Positions 14,457-19,055 of a stretch of 19,055 nt of DNA are shown here, in pieces (the stretch's first letter is position 1; each line of letters begins with the position of its first letter). This DNA is from JAMXLO01 sp035569235 (GTDB taxonomy: Bacteria > Pseudomonadota > Alphaproteobacteria > Acetobacterales > Acetobacteraceae). The stretch spans positions 1 to 19,055 of the forward strand of contig DATMND010000171.1 in NCBI GenBank assembly GCA_035569235.1, read 5' to 3'. A program made the translations under genes and the position numbers. Under the pieces are notes generated by a model. That model saw only the letters and a program-made list of their open reading frames with translations. It had not been told where the DNA came from and did not search any database.

Positions 14457-14532
14457 GTCATCCCAACGAAAACCATAACCCAAAGCCCCGGCCACATGCG
14501 GCGCGCCGGGTTCCGGTTCTCGCGGAAACGAC
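14457..14532. repeat. Decayed REP-like doublet A in the fliL/flgF divergent region
   Basis: The left arm at 14457-14485 matches the intact family A arm at about 19 of 27 positions, and the right arm at 14506-14532 matches the inverted form at 21 of 27. The spacer is 20 bases rather than 26. The hairpin in the left arm is largely lost and that in the right arm is partly kept, so this looks like an old copy. The right arm ends only eight bases before the sigma-54 promoter of flgF. Confidence 0.6.
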
Positions 14533-14540
14533 GGCAGGAT

Positions 14541-14555
14541 TGGCACGGGGCTTGC
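14541..14555 (+). promoter_or_regulatory. Sigma-54 (RpoN) promoter for flgF-flgG-flgA-flgH
   Basis: TGGCACGGGGCTTGC matches the sigma-54 consensus (TGGCACG, four bases, TTGC) at every fixed position, with the required GG and GC pairs exactly ten bases apart (14542-14543 and 14554-14555). Transcription would start near 14567, leaving a short leader to the flgF ATG at 14590 and ruling out the upstream ATG at 14557. Sigma-54 control of rod and hook genes is established in Caulobacter and other flagellated bacteria. An enhancer-binding regulator (FlbD/FleQ/FlrC type) would be needed and is not in this window. Confidence 0.88.
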
Positions 14556-14589
14556 GATGGCATCGGCGAACCCACGACGGATCACATCG

Positions 14590-15330
14590 ATGGACATCGT
14601 CAGCAGCGTCGCCACCTCCCGCCTTGTCGCGCAGCAGCGCGCCATGGACGTGACCGCCGACAACATCGCCAATGCTAACACGCCCGGCTTCAAGGCCGAA
14701 CGCGTGCTGTTCAGCGACTGGCTCAGCCGCCAGGGCGGCACCCAGGGGACACCGGGCGAGCCCAGCATCGCATTTACCCAGGATCGTGCGACCTGGCGGG
14801 AGCAGCAGGCCGGCACGCTGACGCATACCGGCAATCCATTCGACCTGGCCATCACAGGCGAGGGATATTTCGCCGTCAGCACGCCCCGTGGCCCGCGGCT
14901 CACCCGCGATGGGCGCTTTGGTCTCATGCCCAGCGGTACCGTGGCCGACAGTGCCGGCAATGCAGTGCTCGATACCAACGGACAGCCGGTCCAGATCTCG
15001 TCCACAGACACGCAGATCAGCATCGCCGGCGACGGAACGCTTTCCAGCGAGAACGGACAGCTCGGCAAGATCGGCGTGGTGCGCCCGACCGATCCGATGC
15101 GGCTCGCCGCCGAGGGCAACACTCTGTTTCGGTCCGATGCACCGACCGAAGCGATCGCCTCGCCCGGTCTGGTGCAGGGTGCGATCGAGGATTCGAACGT
15201 CCAGCCCGTCATGGAGACGACGCGGATGATGAATGATCTGCGCCAGTTCCAGTTCATGAGCCAGTTCATCCAGGCCGAGGCCGACAGGCAACAGTCGGCG
15301 ATCGACAAGCTGCTGCCGCAGGGCGCCTAG
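14590..15330 (+). CDS. flgF: Flagellar proximal rod protein FlgF
   Basis: A structural protein of the basal-body rod, exported by the flagellar type III system. The 246-residue product has the rod/hook N-terminal signature MDVTADNIANANTPGFKAERV, the central GEGYFAVSTPRGPRLTRDGRF segment shared with FlgG and FlgE, and the C-terminal coiled helix with VMETTRMMNDLRQFQFMSQFIQAEADRQ split by short gaps from FlgG's version. No Sec signal peptide is expected or seen. The start at 14590 gives MDIVSSVATSR, which agrees with other FlgF proteins and lies just after the predicted sigma-54 transcription start. An in-frame ATG at 14557 lies upstream of that start. flgG follows after 30 bases. Confidence 0.93.
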   Translation: MDIVSSVATSRLVAQQRAMDVTADNIANANTPGFKAERVLFSDWLSRQGGTQGTPGEPSIAFTQDRATWREQQAGTLTHTGNPFDLAITGEGYFAVSTPRGPRLTRDGRFGLMPSGTVADSAGNAVLDTNGQPVQISSTDTQISIAGDGTLSSENGQLGKIGVVRPTDPMRLAAEGNTLFRSDAPTEAIASPGLVQGAIEDSNVQPVMETTRMMNDLRQFQFMSQFIQAEADRQQSAIDKLLPQGA

Positions 15331-15360
15331 CCCGGCACCCGACAGAAGGAAACCAGATCA

Positions 15361-16146
15361 ATGCGTTCGCTCGATATTGCCGGCACCGGCATGCAGGCGC
15401 AGCAGACCAACGTCGAGGTGATCTCCAACAACATCGCCAACATGACCACCACCGGCTTCAAGCGGCGCCGGTCGGAGTTCCAGGACCTGATCTACCAGAA
15501 CCTGCGTCGCGTCGGAGCCAACAGCTCGGACAGCGGCACGATCGTGCCGTCCGGCGCGCAGGTCGGGCTCGGCGTCAGGACCGCGGCGATCTACCGGATC
15601 AACGAGCAGGGCAACCTGCAGCAGACCTCCAACACGCTGGACATGGCGATCCAGGGCAGCGGCTACTTCCAGGTTACACTGCCCTCGGGCGACACCGCCT
15701 ATACGCGCGATGGCACATTCGGCATGGCAGCCGACGGCACGATGGTCACCGCCGACGGCTATATCGTGCAGCCCGGACTGCAGATACCGTCGAATGCCAC
15801 GGGCGTGACGGTGAACGCGTCAGGCCAGGTGCAGGTCACGCTGCAGGGTCAGACCGCGCCGCAGACCGTGGGCCAGCTGCAGATCGCAGTATTTCCCAAC
15901 GAGGCCGGCCTGGACGCGCAGGGCGAGAACCTCCTGTTGCAGACCTCCGCATCCGGCCAGCCGGTCACCGGCAATCCCGGCTCGACCGGCTTTGGCAAGG
16001 TGATGCAGGGCTTCATCGAAACCTCCAACGTCAATGTCGTCAGCGAGATTACCAACCTGATCAGCGCCCAGCGCGCCTACGAGATGAACAGCAAGGTGAT
16101 CACGGCAAGCGACGACATGCTTTCCACACTGACCAACCTGCGGTGA
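15361..16146 (+). CDS. flgG: Flagellar distal rod protein FlgG
   Basis: The main distal rod protein, 261 residues, the standard length. It opens with MRSLDIAGTGMQAQQTNVEV and the NNIANMTTTGFKRRR motif. It has the FlgG-specific segment YQNLRRVGANSSDSGTIVPS that sets it apart from FlgE, then GSGYFQVTLPSGDTAYTRDG, and the C-terminal VSEITNLISAQRAYEMNSK helix. The ATG at 15361 has AGAAGGAAA about ten bases upstream. It is co-directional with flgF, and flgA follows after four bases, so all are probably on the sigma-54 transcript. Confidence 0.97.
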   Translation: MRSLDIAGTGMQAQQTNVEVISNNIANMTTTGFKRRRSEFQDLIYQNLRRVGANSSDSGTIVPSGAQVGLGVRTAAIYRINEQGNLQQTSNTLDMAIQGSGYFQVTLPSGDTAYTRDGTFGMAADGTMVTADGYIVQPGLQIPSNATGVTVNASGQVQVTLQGQTAPQTVGQLQIAVFPNEAGLDAQGENLLLQTSASGQPVTGNPGSTGFGKVMQGFIETSNVNVVSEITNLISAQRAYEMNSKVITASDDMLSTLTNLR

Positions 16147-16150
16147 TGTC

Positions 16151-17146
16151 ATGACCTCCCTTCGCTACAATCTGTCGCTGACTGCACTGGCGATCGGCCT
16201 TGGCGCTGCCAGTGCCGACGCCGCCACACTGCGCAGCGTGACCACACTGCACGCGGCTGTCGTGCGGCTGTCCGACCTGTTCGACGATGCCGGCGCCGGC
16301 GCCGATCGCGTCCTGGGCCCAGGCCCGGGAGCGGGTGGCCGCATCGTGGTCGAGGCTGCGCAGCTCGGCGCCATAGCACACCAGTTCGGCGTGGACTGGC
16401 GGCCGGCATCGTCCGGCGATCGCGCCGTGCTGGACCGGCCTGGCCGGCCGCTCCGGCGCGAGGACGCGCTGGATGCGGTGAAGAGCGCCCTCATCGGCGC
16501 CGGCGCCTCGCCTGACTGCGACGTCGAGATTCCAGGCTTCACGCCGCCTCTTGTGCCGCTCGAGGCTGACCCGAAACCGGTGGTGTCCGATCTGGACTAC
16601 GAATCGAATGCCGGCCGCTTCAGCGCGGTGCTTTCGATCACCGGCACGGCGATGGAGCCGATCCACATGCGGCTCGCGGGACGGGTTGACGACACGATAG
16701 ATCTACCGGTCGCCACCACGCGCCTGCCGTCCGGCAGCGTGCTCCGTGCGGAGGACATTCACATCGCTCGCGTCCACACCACGCTGATCAGAAGCGAGGT
16801 GGTACGCCGGCCCGATGATGCGGTCGGCATGCAGCTCAAGCGCTCGCTTGCCGCCGGCCAGCCGCTCGCGGTCGGCGAGCTTATGCGCCCGTCAATGGTG
16901 CAGAAGGGCACCGGCGTGACAATGCTGCTCGACAGTCCTGGCATCACGCTGAGCGCTCAGGGCCAGGCACTGGAGTCAGGCGCGATCGGCGAACGCATCC
17001 GAGTGCTCAACCCGGTGTCGCACGCGGTTATCGAGGCAGAAGTGATCGGTCCCGGCCGCGTGCGCGTCGCGCCGAACGCGATGCCGGTGACGCGGCCCAT
17101 GCCTCCGGGCTCAAACCCCGGGTTTGCCCAGGTGAGCGAGCGATGA
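16151..17146 (+). CDS. flgA: Flagellar P-ring assembly chaperone FlgA
   Basis: A periplasmic chaperone that helps FlgI build the P ring. The 331-residue product has a signal peptide (cut near ADA, residue 24), an N-terminal domain with LHAAVVRLSDLFDDAG, and a C-terminal SAF domain at about 185-250 (LPVATTRLPSGSVLRAEDI through AAGQPLAVGELMRPSMV), followed by the beta segment AIGERIRVLNPVSHAVIEAEV. It is longer than E. coli FlgA (219) but normal for alphaproteobacterial forms. It starts four bases after flgG and overlaps flgH by 4 bases. A 15-base perfect palindrome lies in its last codons. Its client flgI is not in the window. Confidence 0.93.
   Translation: MTSLRYNLSLTALAIGLGAASADAATLRSVTTLHAAVVRLSDLFDDAGAGADRVLGPGPGAGGRIVVEAAQLGAIAHQFGVDWRPASSGDRAVLDRPGRPLRREDALDAVKSALIGAGASPDCDVEIPGFTPPLVPLEADPKPVVSDLDYESNAGRFSAVLSITGTAMEPIHMRLAGRVDDTIDLPVATTRLPSGSVLRAEDIHIARVHTTLIRSEVVRRPDDAVGMQLKRSLAAGQPLAVGELMRPSMVQKGTGVTMLLDSPGITLSAQGQALESGAIGERIRVLNPVSHAVIEAEVIGPGRVRVAPNAMPVTRPMPPGSNPGFAQVSER
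17112..17126. repeat. Perfect 15-base palindrome in the end of flgA
   Basis: CAAACCCCGGGTTTG reads the same on both strands around a central base. It lies inside the last codons of flgA, with 16 bases between its end and the flgH ATG. In RNA a short hairpin there could affect flgH translation, or it may be chance in GC-rich DNA. Confidence 0.55.
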
Positions 17147-17880
17147 CCGGAAAGCTGCGAGTGCTGGTACCCGCCCTCACCGTTCTGATGCTCGGCGGAT
17201 GCGGTTCCCTGTCGCGATTGTCGGAAGTCGGCCGCGCGCCGGAGATGACGCCGACTGCCGATCCGACGAAGGAGCCGACCTGGCGGCCGGTCAGCATGCC
17301 GATGCCGGCGTCGGAGCCGACGCCCAACGAGGCGAATTCGCTGTGGCGGGCCGGCTCGCGCGCCTTCTTCAAGGATCAGCGCGCGGCACAGGTCGGCGAC
17401 ATCGTGACGATCCTGGTCGCCATGAACGACACCGCCAACATGAAGAATGCCACGAACGGAACACGCGCCAGCGCCGAGAACGGCGGAATGGCAAACTTCT
17501 TCGGCATGCAGGCGCTGCTGCCGAAGACGATCGCCGACCCATCCAAGATCCTGGCGGTCAACAGTTCCAACAACAACGCCGGCACCGGGCAGATCCAGCG
17601 CAATGAGACGGTGACAGTGCGGCTGGCCGGCGTGGTGACCCAGGTGCTGCCGAACGGCAACCTTGTGGTGGAAGCGCGGCAGGAATTCCGGGTGAACAAC
17701 GAGTTGCGCGAGCTGAAGGTGACGGGCGTGATCCGCCCGCAGGACATCGCCAGCGACAACACGGTGCTGCACGACCGCATGGCCGAGGCGCGGATCGCCT
17801 ATGGCGGGCGTGGCGAGCTGACCGAGGTGCAGCATACGCGTTGGGGCCAGCAGCTCATGGATATTCTGCTGCCCTGGTAG
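17143..17880 (+). CDS. flgH: Flagellar L-ring lipoprotein FlgH
   Basis: An outer-membrane lipoprotein that forms the L ring around the rod. The 245-residue product has a lipoprotein signal peptide ending LMLGGC, so lipidation is expected at C20. The FlgH domain follows, with SLWRAGSRAFFKDQRAAQVGDIVTILV, a VNSSNNNAGTG-like stretch, RNETVTVRLAGVV and the C-terminal RIAYGGRGELTEVQHTRWGQ. It overlaps flgA by four bases (ATGA), pointing to coupled translation. No flgI follows, unlike in enterobacteria. The next gene is convergent after 21 bases. Confidence 0.97.
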   Translation: MTGKLRVLVPALTVLMLGGCGSLSRLSEVGRAPEMTPTADPTKEPTWRPVSMPMPASEPTPNEANSLWRAGSRAFFKDQRAAQVGDIVTILVAMNDTANMKNATNGTRASAENGGMANFFGMQALLPKTIADPSKILAVNSSNNNAGTGQIQRNETVTVRLAGVVTQVLPNGNLVVEARQEFRVNNELRELKVTGVIRPQDIASDNTVLHDRMAEARIAYGGRGELTEVQHTRWGQQLMDILLPW

Positions 17881-17901
17881 CCGGCAGGCCGGGGCCGGCG
17901 A

Positions 17902-19055
17902 TCAATCGGCCGCTACGTCCGCCGGGGCCGGTGCCGCCGTGCGCCGCCGCTCCAGCCGCAACGCGACCGCGCGGGTGAGCACGTAGAACACCGGCGTGAA
18001 CACCAGACCGAACAGCGTCACGCCCAGCATGCCGGCGAACACCGCGGTGCCCAGCGACTGGCGCATCTCGGCCCCGGCGCCGACCGCGATCGCCAGCGGC
18101 AGGACGCCCAGGATGAAGGCGAGCGAGGTCATCAGGATCGGCCGCAGCCTGGTGCGCGCGGCGGCGACCGCCGCGTCAAACCGGCTCATGCCGTCGGTCT
18201 CCGCCTGGCGGGCGAACTCCACGATCAGGATCGCGTTCTTGGCCGCAAGCCCGACTAGCACCACGAGCCCGATCTCGACCAGGATGTTGCGATCGAACGC
18301 GCGCGCGTTCACCCCGAGCATCCCGGCCAGGATGCACATCGGCACGATCAGCACCACCGCCAGCGGCAGCAGCCAGCTCTCATAGAGTGCGGCCAGCAGC
18401 AGGAACACGAACACCACCGCCAGCCCGAACGCGACCATTGCGGTGTTTCCCGCTTCTTTCTCCTGCAGCGCGATCTCGGTCCACTCATAGCCGAAGCCCT
18501 GCGGCAGATGCTCGCGCGCGATCTGCTCGACCGCGGCGATCGCCTGACCCGAAGCGAAGCCGCGCGCGAGCTGAAGCTGGATCTCGGCTGCCGGATACAG
18601 GTTGTAGCGCGGCACGCGGAATGGGCCGGTGGTGTCGCGGAACATGGCGACCGACCCGATCGGCACCATGTCGCCGTTGTTGTTGCGCGTCTTGAGGTTC
18701 TCGACGTCGCGCAAGGTCACCCGGAACGGGTTATCCGCCTGCGCCGCGACCTGATAGATGCGGCCGAGCAGGTTGAAGTCGTTGATATAGAATGATCCCA
18801 TATACACCGACAGCGTCTGGAACACGCGGTCGATCGGCACCTGCAGCAGCTCCGACTTGGTGCGATCGATGTCCGCATAGATTTGCGGTGTGTGCGTGTT
18901 GAACAGCGTGAACGCCTGGGTGAAGCCCGGCATCTTCGCCGCCGCGCCGGCGATGTCCCAGGTCGCGCGCTCCAGCGCCGGCAGCCCGTTGCCGGTGCGG
19001 TCCTGCACATAGAGCTTCAACCCGCCGCCCGTGCCGATACCCGGCACGGAGGGCG
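17902..19055 (-). CDS. RND efflux pump inner-membrane permease (HAE1/MexF-like), C-terminal part
   Basis: The gene runs off the right edge of the window, so only about the last 384 residues of a protein normally near 1,050 are present. Seen: the porter-domain segment VPGIGTGGGLKLYVQDRTG, the FYINDFNLLGR loop region, then the C-terminal membrane half with FVFLLLAALYESW, RAFDRNILVEIGLVVLVG and the GLAAKNAILIVEFARQ helix, which holds the lysine matching K940 of AcrB, and RLRPILMTSLAFILGVLPLA. The frame stays open past a GTG at 19047 to the window end, so that GTG is an internal valine and not a start. It probably acts with a membrane-fusion protein and outer-membrane channel encoded upstream. 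The substrate is unknown. No relation to the flagellar genes is implied. Confidence 0.94.
   Translation of the reverse strand, partial: PSVPGIGTGGGLKLYVQDRTGNGLPALERATWDIAGAAAKMPGFTQAFTLFNTHTPQIYADIDRTKSELLQVPIDRVFQTLSVYMGSFYINDFNLLGRIYQVAAQADNPFRVTLRDVENLKTRNNNGDMVPIGSVAMFRDTTGPFRVPRYNLYPAAEIQLQLARGFASGQAIAAVEQIAREHLPQGFGYEWTEIALQEKEAGNTAMVAFGLAVVFVFLLLAALYESWLLPLAVVLIVPMCILAGMLGVNARAFDRNILVEIGLVVLVGLAAKNAILIVEFARQAETDGMSRFDAAVAAARTRLRPILMTSLAFILGVLPLAIAVGAGAEMRQSLGTAVFAGMLGVTLFGLVFTPVFYVLTRAVALRLERRRTAAPAPADVAAD

Noticed and set aside
14557..14589. Upstream ATG as the flgF start
   Set aside because: It lies before the transcription start predicted from the sigma-54 promoter, and the added residues do not resemble FlgF N-termini.
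17881..17901. GCCGGC-rich stretch as a terminator between flgH and the RND gene
   Set aside because: GC-rich pairing is possible but there is no T-run on either strand, so termination cannot be supported.
19045..19047. GTG as the start of the RND gene
   Set aside because: The codon is the valine of a conserved VPGIGT segment in the middle of RND pumps, and the frame continues to the window edge.

Overview
The window is a GC-rich chromosomal segment that looks alphaproteobacterial, most likely Rhodospirillales (perhaps Acetobacteraceae). The reasons are a flagellar block in the order fliL-fliM-DUF6468-motE-cheY-cheZ, a separate divergent flgF-flgG-flgA-flgH block, and small palindromic repeats of the kind common in alphaproteobacterial intergenic DNA. 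The genus cannot be fixed from the sequence alone. Codon use looks even throughout and I see no prophage, insertion sequence, CRISPR array, tRNA or rRNA.

Layout. (1) 106-4301, plus strand: an M1-family aminopeptidase N (pepN) and an exported family 5 solute-binding protein. (2) 4302-4469: a convergent gap filled by a nested inverted repeat (REP-like doublet A). (3) 4470-7103, minus strand: speD, speE, a Uma2-family nuclease-like gene and a crotonase-fold gene. speD and speE are 5 bases apart on the chosen start, and the other two junctions are 4-base overlaps. (4) 7254-14342, minus strand: an operon-like run read from right to left as fliL, fliM, a DUF6468 gene, motE-like, cheY, cheZ and a 993-residue exported helical-repeat protein of unknown function. 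Several junctions overlap, so cheY, cheZ and the large unknown gene are probably translationally coupled. (5) 14343-14589: a divergent control region with a near-perfect sigma-54 promoter facing flgF. (6) 14590-17880, plus strand: flgF, flgG, flgA, flgH. (7) 17902 to the window end, minus strand: the C-terminal third of an RND efflux pump.

How the genes work together. FlgF and FlgG build the rod, FlgA chaperones the P ring and FlgH is the L ring. FliL and the MotE-like protein serve the stator, FliM is the switch, CheY-P is the signal and CheZ removes it. FliM and CheZ carry near-identical short peptides (QxxIDxLLxxF), which fits both docking on CheY. The large exported protein that closes this operon is the best candidate here for an uncharacterised motility component. 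SpeD and SpeE together make spermidine from decarboxylated S-adenosylmethionine and putrescine.

Small-scale structure. Two different hairpin-repeat families occur as inverted doublets, each with a 26-base spacer. In family B the two arms differ by a compensatory base-pair swap. Decayed family A copies lie beside the flgF promoter and just upstream of pepN. Three start codons are better placed away from the longest reading frame: pepN at 106, fliL at a GTG at 14342 and flgF at 14590.
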